From: SIG78 sp045587205
GTDB taxonomy: Bacteria; Verrucomicrobiota; Lentisphaeria; Victivallales; Victivallaceae
DNA length: 64,000 nucleotides
NCBI GenBank assembly: GCA_045587205.1
Contig: JAZNBV010000047.1
Coordinates: 45,657 to 109,656, forward strand
Direction: 5' to 3'
Below the pieces are notes generated by a model. It had not been told where the DNA came from. It saw only the letters and a program-made list of their open reading frames with translations, and ran no database searches. Each line of letters starts with the position of its first letter. Position 1 is the stretch's first letter. A program made the translations under genes and the position numbers. Positions 8,613-17,226 of the stretch are shown here, piece by piece.

Positions 8613-8799
8613 ATAAAAACCTCTATTTAAATAATATTCAAACAATTGCGGCGATAATATAGCACGAATCCGCCAACCGTGCCACAAAAATATCCAACTT
8701 ATTGAGATTTTTCACAGTATCAGGGGGGATTGCGCCCGGACAGACATTTTTCCCGGCTGGCAATATTATAGAAATCTGACAGATTGGATCGCAGCTGCT

Positions 8800-9567
8800 T
8801 CAGCGCAATTCGCTCATACGCGCCTGCACCTGGGCGCGGGTGGGATTGAGTTCCGGATTATGCTCTGTCAAACGCAGATAACGGCGGTAGAAACCGACCG
8901 CCTTGAGTTTATTTTTGATGTAATGATCCAGAAACTTTGCCATATTAAGCACAATAACCGGATTATCCGGGCTGGTCATATACGCATTGCGCAGTGCCTG
9001 AAACGCCAGCGACAGATTGCGCGGCGAACGGTCGCGCCGGTCAAGGTAATAGATTGCCATACGGGTCTGGATTTCCGGCAGTTTACGCACTTTTTCAGGC
9101 AATGCCAGATAATATTCTATGGCGTTGTCGGCATTGATATTGCTGCTGCACTGCCCCAGAAGTATAAGCGTATTGCGGTTGCCGGGGCGCAGTTTATTGG
9201 CGCGTTCGAGTATCTGGATAGCGCTTTTGGCGGATTCATTTTTGAGTGCCAGCAACCTGCCGTAGATATATTGTGCGGCAAAATTTTCCGGTGCATTTTC
9301 CGCTGCCTGCCGGGCTGCTGCCAGTGCTACATCCATTTTGCCGAGGTGTTCACTTGCCAGCGACCGCAGCATCAGCGCATTGATATTTCCGGGATCGCGC
9401 TTGAGTACAGCCAGTGAGTTTTTTTCGCACTCCTGCCACTTGCCGACTCTACCGTTTTCCACGGCACGGTTGAGCAGAACTGCACTATCCGGCTCCCGCT
9501 CCGTGCAGCCGGCAAACGCAACAACTGCGCCCAGCAGCAGAATCAATGAAAAGATCTTTCCCGACAT
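8800..9567 (-). CDS. TPR-repeat lipoprotein
   Basis: The chosen start (MSGKIFSLILLL, with AGG in the leader) gives a 255-aa protein with a lipobox VAFAGC, so Cys20 or thereabouts would be lipidated. The open frame extends 20 residues further upstream but without signal-peptide character. The rest is helical TPR-like repeats (LLNRAVENGRVGKWQECEK, AQYIYGRLLALKN, LILLGQCSSNINADNAIEYY). It is probably an envelope scaffold protein of unknown partner. It has its own promoter and lies between gatB and a GNAT gene, with no clear functional link. Confidence 0.8.
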   Translation of the reverse strand: MSGKIFSLILLLGAVVAFAGCTEREPDSAVLLNRAVENGRVGKWQECEKNSLAVLKRDPGNINALMLRSLASEHLGKMDVALAAARQAAENAPENFAAQYIYGRLLALKNESAKSAIQILERANKLRPGNRNTLILLGQCSSNINADNAIEYYLALPEKVRKLPEIQTRMAIYYLDRRDRSPRNLSLAFQALRNAYMTSPDNPVIVLNMAKFLDHYIKNKLKAVGFYRRYLRLTEHNPELNPTRAQVQARMSELR

Positions 9568-9617
9568 TTTTACCTGACTGTTTATACAATATTTTTTACA
9601 ATATCCCTCTGGGATAT

Positions 9618-9646
9618 ATATTAACATACTTTTGGAATTTTTTCAA
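9618..9646 (-). promoter_or_regulatory. Promoter of the TPR lipoprotein gene
   Basis: On the minus strand: TTGAAA (9641-9646), 17-bp spacer, TAATAT (9618-9623), ending 51 bp before the start codon. Confidence 0.5.
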
Positions 9647-9661
9647 GTACCGGAATGAATT

Positions 9662-10087
9662 TTATTCATATTTTTTCAGCACCATAGGTGTAAAGCCGTT
9701 CATCGGTTCAAATCCCAGGCGGCGGTAAAATTCCGCATTGCCCGGTGTGGCGATCAACCCCACCCAGTCGATGGAACGCTTCTTGAGCTCCGCAAGTGCA
9801 AATTCAATCAATTTTCTGCCGATGCCCTGCCGGCGGCAAGAGCTTTTGACCACTACATCCTGTATGTAGCAATCACTTACACCATCGCCCAGCACCCGGG
9901 CAAATCCGATGATGCTGCCGGAATCATCCTCTGCCGCAACCGCCAGCAGCGAACCTTTTACAGCATCATCGAGCCAGCTGCAGGATACCGTATTGTCAGA
10001 AAAATCCGCCTCCACAAAAAGTTCCAGCAAACCGCGCTGCTGGATACTGTTCAGCGAATCAAGCTTTACAATACGGTATTCCGCCAT
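9662..10087 (-). CDS. GNAT-family N-acetyltransferase
   Basis: A 141-aa single-domain GNAT. The acetyl-CoA pyrophosphate loop is visible as VVKSSCRRQGIGRKLIEFAL (about residues 84-103), preceded by the YIQDVVV strand, and the family-typical AEFYRRLGFEP is near the end. The acceptor is unknown. It starts 2 bp after the stop of the transporter gene, forming a three-gene unit with the transporter and the EIIA-CBS gene, although GNATs are often unrelated passengers in such units. Confidence 0.85.
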   Translation of the reverse strand: MAEYRIVKLDSLNSIQQRGLLELFVEADFSDNTVSCSWLDDAVKGSLLAVAAEDDSGSIIGFARVLGDGVSDCYIQDVVVKSSCRRQGIGRKLIEFALAELKKRSIDWVGLIATPGNAEFYRRLGFEPMNGFTPMVLKKYE

Positions 10088-10089
10088 TG

Positions 10090-11442
10090 TCAGAAGCCCA
10101 CCTGCCAGGCATATCTGACAACTATGTATGCGCTTGCAATGATCATACTGCCCAGTGTCACCGGTAATCCGTAGCGCATAAAATCACCGAAAGTGAGTTT
10201 GAATCCGGCTTTTTCCGCCATACCTACCGCCACCAGGTTTGCCGCAGCGCCCACCAGCGAGCCGTTGCCGCCCAGACAGACGGAAAGCGCAAGTGCCCAC
10301 CACATAATTTCGCACAGCACCGGATTGCCGCTGAACGCGGGCGAATTCTGCATAAAGAGTCCGATGATCGAAACCACTGCCGCGGTGAACGACACATTGT
10401 TGGTCACTGCCGCCGCCGCGCCGCACACCCACATAACGATCAGTATGACCGCCACCGGATGCACATTGTTGAGGATCTTGAGCCCATCGCCCACACAGGC
10501 GATCAAACCGCATTCGCGCGCACCGGAAACCAGCACAAACAAACCCAGGAAGAAGAACAGCGTGACCCATTCGACCTTTTCCAGAGCTTTTTCCACATCC
10601 ACTTTGCAAACTGCCAAAGCTGCCGCCGCACCGGTCATAGCCACCACTCCGGGTTCCAGATGCGTTACGCTGTGCAGCAGGAATCCGACAATAGTCAGCG
10701 CAATAATTATCAAACCGTTACGCATTTTTTTAGCATCGGTGATAGCTGCTTTTTCATCGAGTTCCATAATTCTGGCACGCTTTTCAATGGTCACATAGAG
10801 CCGCTTGCGGTAGTAGAGCCACAAACAGAACATATAGAGCGCCATTATCAGCACGATTACCGGTGCCAAGTTGATAATGAACGCGGCAAAATCCAGTTTT
10901 GCCACCGAACCGATGATCAGGTTCGGCGGGTCACCGATCAATGTTGCCGTACCGCCGATGTTGCTCGACAGTGTTTCCGCCATCAGAAACGGTATGGCAG
11001 AAACACCAAGTTCCGCGCACACCAGCAAAGTCACCGGCGCCACCAGCAGAATGGTTGTTACGTTATCCAGAAATGCCGACATAAATGCAGTTGCTATCGA
11101 CAGCAGTATAAGCATTTTAAGCGGACTGCCTTTTGCCAATTTTGCACATTTGATCGCCACATACTGGAACAACCCGGTAGTACTCAATATATTTACCAGG
11201 ATCATCATTCCGCAAAGTGTGAAAATCACATCAAAATTGACATATCTGGCATATACATCAAGCTGGGCATATTTTGCCGCATCGCCTGCCAGCGGTTCCG
11301 CTGACTGATGTTTTACCAGTACAAAAATAAACATCAGCGCCGCACCACCAAGGGCGCAGATCACCTTGTGTATTTTTTCTGTTGCAATAAGTATGTAGGT
11401 ACAGAGAAAAATTGCTGTACCGACCCAGAATGTCCAATCCAT
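10090..11442 (-). CDS. ArsB/NhaD (ion transporter superfamily) membrane transporter
   Basis: A 450-aa protein with about 11-12 hydrophobic segments. Family signatures include FLDNVTTILLVAPVTLL, SSNIGGTATLIGDPPNLIIGS (about residues 155-175) and the mirrored second half NNVSFTAAVV and GGNGSLVGAAANLVAVGMAEKAG. Both halves carry the GDPPN/GAAAN-type re-entrant hairpins of the ArsB/NhaD and DASS group, so the substrate may be Na+/H+, arsenite or an organic anion; sequence alone does not decide. It follows the EIIA-CBS gene by 4 bp, which suggests that protein regulates it. Confidence 0.85.
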   Translation of the reverse strand: MDWTFWVGTAIFLCTYILIATEKIHKVICALGGAALMFIFVLVKHQSAEPLAGDAAKYAQLDVYARYVNFDVIFTLCGMMILVNILSTTGLFQYVAIKCAKLAKGSPLKMLILLSIATAFMSAFLDNVTTILLVAPVTLLVCAELGVSAIPFLMAETLSSNIGGTATLIGDPPNLIIGSVAKLDFAAFIINLAPVIVLIMALYMFCLWLYYRKRLYVTIEKRARIMELDEKAAITDAKKMRNGLIIIALTIVGFLLHSVTHLEPGVVAMTGAAAALAVCKVDVEKALEKVEWVTLFFFLGLFVLVSGARECGLIACVGDGLKILNNVHPVAVILIVMWVCGAAAAVTNNVSFTAAVVSIIGLFMQNSPAFSGNPVLCEIMWWALALSVCLGGNGSLVGAAANLVAVGMAEKAGFKLTFGDFMRYGLPVTLGSMIIASAYIVVRYAWQVGF

Positions 11443-11446
11443 TTTA

Positions 11447-12349
11447 TCACCCGCGCAATACCTTGCTTATGACATTATTTATGGCAAATACCCCCTGCAA
11501 AGTATTGTCATTATCAACTATATACACATCGCCAACTGCTTTCACCAGCTGCAGAGTCAGCTGAAAAAGCGGCGTATCCAGAGAGGCCTGCGCCGGCTTC
11601 TGGTTCATAAACTGTGCCAGCGGCTGACTGTGTTCGATTTCAAAAATCTTGTTGAAAACCGAAAAATCATTCACAAAATTTGCGTTGTCCATCATAAACA
11701 CATATTCAGGAATGAATTTTTTGATCACATCCAGCGCCGAGAGTTCGCCGACCAGTTTACCGTTATTATCCACCACCGGCAGAAAACGGTGGCCGCTGCT
11801 GTAAAACATATCGAATGCGTCTGAAAGCAGATTGTCGAGTTTCAGGCAGTTTTTTACCGGACTCATAACGTCTTCGGCAGTAACTACATTACGCAGTTTT
11901 ATATTGCTGTTTTCCAGATACTGCCAAAGGGTATCCACACCGCCGCGGGCGGCGCTCATAAGATTGCCGGCTGCCACCGGGTCCATCAAATGGTGCGCCA
12001 GAGTGGAGAGCACCTTTAAATAAAGATCGCTCATAGTTTCGCCGATCAGGGTCATAAAGACCATTTCGGCTCTTTTGCCGTCAAAGGCATCGGGGTTTTC
12101 CGGCAGACCCACCACAATAAACATATCGTGTAATTTATTGCAGCGCATATGCGGCATTGCCAGCAGCGGGAAAAGTTCTCCGGCGGCATCTTCGTGTGAA
12201 ATCATACTTCCGGTGACTTTATCTATATCCAGTTCCAATTCGGCATATTCATTCAGATGCCGCAGCATTGCTGAATATATCTCCTGCCGGGAACTGCCGG
12301 GAACTTTACCCAGAACCAGTTCATTGTCAAGCATTGAGATCAGTTTCAT
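11447..12349 (-). CDS. PTS EIIA-like domain fused to a CBS-domain pair
   Basis: A 300-aa cytoplasmic protein. Residues 1-150 resemble a fructose/mannitol-type PTS EIIA domain; the phosphorylatable histidine is His67 in LLAMPHMR. Residues about 155-300 are a CBS pair (VTAEDVMSPVKNCL...HRFLPVVDNNGKLVGELSALDVIKKF, then QKPAQASLDTPLFQL), expected to bind an adenine nucleotide. No membrane segment and no other PTS component occur in the window. Its position 4 bp before an ArsB/NhaD-like transporter suggests a regulatory subunit that senses phosphorylation and nucleotide state. A hairpin lies 20 bp before its start. Confidence 0.8.
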   Translation of the reverse strand: MKLISMLDNELVLGKVPGSSRQEIYSAMLRHLNEYAELELDIDKVTGSMISHEDAAGELFPLLAMPHMRCNKLHDMFIVVGLPENPDAFDGKRAEMVFMTLIGETMSDLYLKVLSTLAHHLMDPVAAGNLMSAARGGVDTLWQYLENSNIKLRNVVTAEDVMSPVKNCLKLDNLLSDAFDMFYSSGHRFLPVVDNNGKLVGELSALDVIKKFIPEYVFMMDNANFVNDFSVFNKIFEIEHSQPLAQFMNQKPAQASLDTPLFQLTLQLVKAVGDVYIVDNDNTLQGVFAINNVISKVLRG

Positions 12350-12360
12350 AATTTTACCTC

Positions 12361-12396
12361 AAAAAACAACTTCCGGAACTTGGAAATTCCGGAAGT
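12361..12396 (-). terminator. Terminator of icd (possible attenuator of the EIIA-CBS operon)
   Basis: On the minus strand, perfect 10-bp arms ACTTCCGGAA/TTCCGGAAGT are followed by TGTTTTTT. It lies 20 bp after the icd stop and ends about 12 bp before the EIIA-CBS start codon, so that operon must be reached by read-through or by a promoter inside icd. Confidence 0.75.
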
Positions 12397-12415
12397 ATAT
12401 TACTGTTGCAGGATA

Positions 12416-13669
12416 TTACATCCGTTCCACAACCGCTTTCGCAAAGCCGGAACAGGATACTTCCTGTGCATTATCCATCAAACGGGCAAAGTCATAGGTT
12501 ACCACTTTATCCTGGATGGCGCGTTCGATACCGCGGATCACCAGGTCAGCCGCTTCGTCCCAGCCGATGTGGCGCAGGAGCATTTCTCCGGAAAGCGCCA
12601 GCGAACTGGGATTGACTTTGTCAAGATTGGCGTATTTGGGGGCTGTACCGTGGGTGGCTTCAAAGAGCGCGTGACCGGTAACATAGTTGATGTTCGCTCC
12701 CGGAGCAATACCGATACCGCCAACGCACGCCGCCAGCGCATCAGATACATAGTCGCCGTTCAGATTGAGTGTGGCAACCACATCGTATTCATCCGGACGG
12801 GTCAGGATCTGCTGCAGGAATGCATCGCAGATGCAGTCTTTGACCAGAATTTTGCCTTCCGGAGCCTGCCAGTCGCAGTCCGGAGCCGGAATTGCCACAT
12901 CGGCAAACTCATTGCGGACCAGATCGTAACCCCAGTTTTTGAAGCCGCCTTCGGTGAACTTCATAATATTGCCTTTGTGCACCAGCGTGACATTGCGGCG
13001 GTTGTGCTTGATGGCATATTCCATTGCCGCGCGCACCAGCCGTTCAGAACCGTCTTTGGAGACTGGCTTGATACCGATACTGCTGCTTTCGGGAAAACGG
13101 ATCTTGGTTACATTCATCTCTTTCTGCAGAAATTCGATAACTTTCTGCGCTTCCGGAGTACCGGCGTTCCATTCGATCCCGGCGTAGATATCTTCGGAAT
13201 TTTCGCGGAAGATCACCATATCGGTCTTTTCCGGTTCTTTGACCGGTGAGGGCACACCCTGGAAATAGCGTACCGGACGCAGGCAGACATAGAGGTCGAG
13301 CATCTGGCGCAGAGCCACGTTCAGCGAACGGATACCGCCGCCGACCGGAGTGGTCAACGGCCCCTTGATCGCCACCAGGTATTCACGGATAGCTTCGACA
13401 GTTTCATCAGGCAGCCAGAGTTCTTTACCATAGACGGCGTTGGCTTTTTCTCCGGCAAAAACTTCCATCCACGCGATTTCACGCTTGCCGTTGTAAGCTT
13501 TTTTAACGGCGCTGTTCCAGATGTGCATACTCGCTCTGGTAATATCCGGGCCGGTACCGTCGCCTTCAATAAAAGCCACTATGGGGCGGTCGGAAACCTG
13601 TAATTTGCCGTTGGAGTCTGCGGTGATTTTATCACCGGCTGGCACGATGATCTTGTCAAACTTGCTCAT
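12416..13669 (-). CDS. icd: NADP-dependent isocitrate dehydrogenase
   Basis: A 417-aa protein from the chosen start MSKFDKIIVPAG (AAGG in the leader); the open frame extends 18 residues further upstream without homology. It is collinear with E. coli Icd. VIFRENSEDIYAGIEW covers the phosphate-binding Ser region, HKGNIMKFTEG follows, and HGTAPKYANLDKVNP has the Lys-Tyr pair that binds the 2'-phosphate of NADP, with the supporting Tyr and Arg in TYDFARLMD. It catalyses oxidative decarboxylation of isocitrate to 2-oxoglutarate in the TCA cycle. Own promoter and terminator. Confidence 0.95.
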   Translation of the reverse strand: MSKFDKIIVPAGDKITADSNGKLQVSDRPIVAFIEGDGTGPDITRASMHIWNSAVKKAYNGKREIAWMEVFAGEKANAVYGKELWLPDETVEAIREYLVAIKGPLTTPVGGGIRSLNVALRQMLDLYVCLRPVRYFQGVPSPVKEPEKTDMVIFRENSEDIYAGIEWNAGTPEAQKVIEFLQKEMNVTKIRFPESSSIGIKPVSKDGSERLVRAAMEYAIKHNRRNVTLVHKGNIMKFTEGGFKNWGYDLVRNEFADVAIPAPDCDWQAPEGKILVKDCICDAFLQQILTRPDEYDVVATLNLNGDYVSDALAACVGGIGIAPGANINYVTGHALFEATHGTAPKYANLDKVNPSSLALSGEMLLRHIGWDEAADLVIRGIERAIQDKVVTYDFARLMDNAQEVSCSGFAKAVVERM

Positions 13670-13714
13670 AAAATACCTTATAATGTTTGCGGTTGTTGTT
13701 TTTATTGTTCCAAT

Positions 13715-13742
13715 AATATACATTCACTGGAGATTTTTTCAA
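13715..13742 (-). promoter_or_regulatory. Promoter of icd
   Basis: Minus strand: TTGAAA (13737-13742), 16-bp spacer, TATATT (13715-13720), with the -10 box 45 bp before the start codon. Confidence 0.6.
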
Positions 13743-13784
13743 CCGTTCGCGCATTATTTTCGGCAAAAACAAATTACCGGCAGG

Positions 13785-14663
13785 TCAGAATGAGTTGTCT
13801 TTGCTGTATTCTCTGCGGTAGGCCCCCGGAGTCATATTTTTTATGCGCCGGAAAACCCGGCTCAAGTAATATTGATTGCTGAACCCGCTTAAAACGGCGA
13901 TTTCGCGCAGTTTGAGTTGAGTTGTGCTCAAAAGTCCGCAGACCTGTTCGATGCGTACCTCACTGAGCAGTTCGCTGAAACTTTTGCCGAACTCTTCCTG
14001 CAGAATATGGCTGGTTCTTGATAAAGAGAGATTCAGCTTATCTGCCAGATCCGGCAGACTGAGGTCGTGGCGGGATAATTTTTTCCGCAAGAAATCTTCT
14101 ATGATTTCCCGGCGGCTGTTGCCGGAATTGGGTGTGTTTCGCTCGTTTTCCGCAAAACTCAATATGGCGGAACCCAGCATTTCCAATGCCCGCACGATCG
14201 TGGGCAGATAACTGCGGCGCCAGAGCGGAAGATCGTTGTAGAGATTGCGTTTGGTACTGTTCCACGAGTCGGGTATGACAAATTCGGCATCGCGGAATGT
14301 TCCGCCGTAGATCGTTGCTGCGTGAACCCCCTGCCGGAAAAGCGGCATAACAACTTCCAGTGCTCCGGCATAACATCTGCCGATCAACGGTGCTCCGGTT
14401 TCAGCCGCCTGACGCATTGCTTCCCACCGGCAGTGCTGCAGACAGCTTTTTCCGGAAGTTTTGCGGCAGTAACTGCAGTAACTGCAGCGGTGCAGATTGC
14501 CCATTATCCGCAGCTTATTGCCGTCAGAAAGCTGGAGCGCACCGATGTGGTCGTGTACAGTTATGTGCAGTTTATATTGTTCTTCAATATAATCCCATAA
14601 CTGTACAAAATACTCACGGGTGTTGTAATTGGGCAGCGTTACTGCAGTAAATACCGATTCCAT
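13785..14663 (-). CDS. AraC-family regulator with Cys-rich PocR-like sensor domain
   Basis: A 292-aa regulator. Residues about 15-180 form a PocR-type ligand domain with a cysteine cluster C60-x2-C63-x2-C66...C74-x3-C78 and C97, which could bind a metal or Fe-S cluster. Residues about 190-285 contain two AraC helix-turn-helix motifs (LSLPDLADKLNLSLSRTSHILQEEF and KLREIAVLSGFSNQYYLSRVFRR). It begins 11 bp after the beta-helix gene as the last gene of the minus-strand operon, so it probably controls this locus. A similar regulator with a Cys-rich N-terminus is at 30509-31327. No clear ribosome-binding site is visible before the start. Confidence 0.85.
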   Translation of the reverse strand: MESVFTAVTLPNYNTREYFVQLWDYIEEQYKLHITVHDHIGALQLSDGNKLRIMGNLHRCSYCSYCRKTSGKSCLQHCRWEAMRQAAETGAPLIGRCYAGALEVVMPLFRQGVHAATIYGGTFRDAEFVIPDSWNSTKRNLYNDLPLWRRSYLPTIVRALEMLGSAILSFAENERNTPNSGNSRREIIEDFLRKKLSRHDLSLPDLADKLNLSLSRTSHILQEEFGKSFSELLSEVRIEQVCGLLSTTQLKLREIAVLSGFSNQYYLSRVFRRIKNMTPGAYRREYSKDNSF

Positions 14664-14674
14664 TTTTTTTGAAC

Positions 14675-17185
14675 TTATTCAAGTTCTTTCAGTGAAAAAC
14701 CGCGGATGGTTATATGCTCATTGGCAGCAAAGTTGTTCACCCACAGATTGAGGGCGCCGTTTCTGGTTTTTGCCGGCACTGTGAAATCGCCTTTTGCGGT
14801 AACTACTCCGTCATTCAGGCTGACTTCAGATAACGGCGCACGCAAGTCGCCGAATCTGCCCTGTGCGGAAAATCTGCTGACAGGTATATTGGTGCTGACT
14901 TTCAATTCTGCCCGGTAGGATTTGCCGGGTTTGAGCACCATCCGCTGGCTGATGACCACATTGCTTTTGCCTTCAGCGCGTTTAAATGTTACTGCCCCAT
15001 CACTCCTTTCAACGCTCAAAGCCTTGGGACCGCTCCACTTGTCTGTGGCAAGTTCAGGCCCGACAGTTTTACGAACAGCGGCTTTTTCAGCTTCTGCAAC
15101 TTTTTCTTCATCTGCCAGTTCTTTGAGCGAAACAGAATCAAGCCAGGCATTTTTGTGCATATTGGTTTTGCTGCTCCACACAATGAAATGTCCGCGGGTA
15201 CTGCCCTGGGGATTGGTGAAATCCACTGTAACAGTCTGCCATTCGCGGGTATCGGCTGCGCGTTGGATGAAACTTCTGCCCACGCCGGGACGCATTTCCA
15301 AACGCAGGTTCAACGGTTCTTCACCCTTGACCAGTGCAGTGGCGCGGTAACGGACACCCGGTTTGAGTGCCACGGGCTGTGAAAGGCTCCAACTGCCGGG
15401 GGCTTCGATCATACAGACTTTGAGTGCTCTGCCGCCGGTTTTGCAGTTTTCCGTATCAAAGGTCATATTGCCTTTGGGATAAAGCGTCTGTTCGCGGGCG
15501 GAACGCAGTCTGGCTGTCCAGCCGGGGTGCAGGGGATCGTTCAAAAGTTCGTTATCGCTCTTTTGGCTGCCCGACTGATCGGCGTTGAACATCAGTTCCT
15601 TGCCGACAACTTTGTATTTTTTGTTGGGGATTACTTTGCCAGCAAGTTCCATATAAACATATTCGTCGCCCTGCAATACGCAGCAGTAGAATTTAGTGCC
15701 TTTTATAAAAATGCGTCCGGCAACATCTGCGCCGGGTTCCGGCAGTTCCTGATTTTCCGCCAGGCGTGCGGGAGGCAGAGTCAATACATCAGGAGCCAGC
15801 CCCTGCGGATTGGTCTTTTTGCCGTCAACAGCAACGGGAATTCCCACATTGATAAAGCGGTTGCCGGAAATAAGTTCCTGATAGCCGGGGGCGTTACCGG
15901 AGAGGGCAAAGCCGACTTTGGTATTGACTATAACATTGTTGATAAAGGTATTTTCGTAGCCGCTGCGCACCACAAACGCCTGATGCGGCATATTAAAGAC
16001 CATATTGTTTGCCCACAGCGATCTGCCGCTGTTGCATTCAAATCCGAAGCTGTCATCGCTGTTGAGCGCGCTGCCGTCAACGATATTGTTCACCACGCTG
16101 ACAAAGTGTTCTTTGCCGCCGGTTTTGATTTCGATGACCGAACGCCAGCCCGAATTGGTGCAGACATTGCCCTGAACGATAGCGCGGTTGGCTTTAAGAT
16201 AGATCGCCGCGCCCGCCAGACGGCGGCGTTTGCCGTTTTCATAGATCCAGTTCTGGGTCAGGATCTTGCCGTCGCGGGTACGGAACTGCCGACCGTAATC
16301 CCGTCCCGGTATGGGTTCGCCGCGGTTGACATCGCGCACCACATTGCCCTGTACGGAGACATTGTGACCATAGACCAGAATCCCGTGGGTGTAAGAGGCA
16401 CTTTCGGTATTGCCCAGTCCGCCGACCAGCAGCTGGTTGTCGTGGATGAGCGCACTGGAGAGGTGTATGGTGCAGCCTTCAGAGATCTGACCGCCTTTGC
16501 CGATCTGGATACCGGTCAGACCGAAACGGCGCAGCACGTTGCCGCGGATGACCGCGCCGCCGTGGATGGGTGTAGAGATGTTTATCGGGTAGCGTACGTC
16601 ATCAAACGTACAGTTTTCCACCCGCACCGAACCGAGTTCTTTGCAACGGATGCCGACGCCGAAAGATGTTACATAAAATTTGCAGTTTTCCACAACCACG
16701 CTTTCGATATAATCGGAGGTTCCTGATTTTTTGATGCCGTCGATGGCGTGGAACGCATAAAATTTGATATTCCGTATTTCCAGTGACGGATTGGCTTTTT
16801 CCGGAACACTGTTCAAGTCAATGATCGAAGCACGGTCTTCGGAAGAGAGCCGGTGGTCGCCGGTGGCAGAAGAACGCAATTCGCCGGGGAGACCGCGTCC
16901 TTCAAGCATAAACTTGCCTTTTTTAAGTATAAACATCTGTTTTTGATCGGTGGTAAGTTTTGCTCCATCCATCAGAACAAGCGCCACATCCTTGTTGATT
17001 TCAATGGCTTTGTCAAGTTTATATGTTCCGGCAGGTATATAAACAGTCTGCTCTTTTTCAACAGCCAGAGTCAGCGCATCTGTCCAGCTGTTTTGTGCGG
17101 TTTTGTAGTCATTCAAGGTTGCTGCCTGCAGCATAACACTGCAGCAAAACAGCACCACGGCGAACCCGACAGTAAATTTTTTCAT
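14675..17185 (-). CDS. Secreted right-handed beta-helix (pectate-lyase-like) protein with carbohydrate-binding tail
   Basis: An 836-aa protein with a signal peptide (VGFAVVLFCCSVMLQA, cleavage near residue 21). Residues 22-110 have the VYIPAGTYKLDKAIEI opening of pectate-lyase-3-like proteins. Residues about 130-470 are repeated short beta strands typical of a parallel beta-helix (VVENCKFYVTSFGVGI, RVENCTFDDVRYPINIS, IQGNVCTNSGWRSVIEIK). Two CBM4/9-like beta-sandwiches follow (about 550-690 and 700-836; GVRYRATALVKGEEPLNLRLEM, GKSYRAELKVS). It probably cuts or binds an acidic polysaccharide, but the catalytic residues cannot be assigned. It lies 41 bp downstream of the FAD oxidoreductase in the same operon; AAAGG precedes the start. 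Confidence 0.8.
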   Translation of the reverse strand: MKKFTVGFAVVLFCCSVMLQAATLNDYKTAQNSWTDALTLAVEKEQTVYIPAGTYKLDKAIEINKDVALVLMDGAKLTTDQKQMFILKKGKFMLEGRGLPGELRSSATGDHRLSSEDRASIIDLNSVPEKANPSLEIRNIKFYAFHAIDGIKKSGTSDYIESVVVENCKFYVTSFGVGIRCKELGSVRVENCTFDDVRYPINISTPIHGGAVIRGNVLRRFGLTGIQIGKGGQISEGCTIHLSSALIHDNQLLVGGLGNTESASYTHGILVYGHNVSVQGNVVRDVNRGEPIPGRDYGRQFRTRDGKILTQNWIYENGKRRRLAGAAIYLKANRAIVQGNVCTNSGWRSVIEIKTGGKEHFVSVVNNIVDGSALNSDDSFGFECNSGRSLWANNMVFNMPHQAFVVRSGYENTFINNVIVNTKVGFALSGNAPGYQELISGNRFINVGIPVAVDGKKTNPQGLAPDVLTLPPARLAENQELPEPGADVAGRIFIKGTKFYCCVLQGDEYVYMELAGKVIPNKKYKVVGKELMFNADQSGSQKSDNELLNDPLHPGWTARLRSAREQTLYPKGNMTFDTENCKTGGRALKVCMIEAPGSWSLSQPVALKPGVRYRATALVKGEEPLNLRLEMRPGVGRSFIQRAADTREWQTVTVDFTNPQGSTRGHFIVWSSKTNMHKNAWLDSVSLKELADEEKVAEAEKAAVRKTVGPELATDKWSGPKALSVERSDGAVTFKRAEGKSNVVISQRMVLKPGKSYRAELKVSTNIPVSRFSAQGRFGDLRAPLSEVSLNDGVVTAKGDFTVPAKTRNGALNLWVNNFAANEHITIRGFSLKELE

Positions 17186-17226
17186 TTTTTGATACCTTTC
17201 TTTATATAATGTATAATATCATACGT

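Noticed and set aside
16853..17209. Short plus-strand frame over the beta-helix gene start
   Set aside because: Overlaps the signal peptide of the beta-helix protein in antisense and has no domain.
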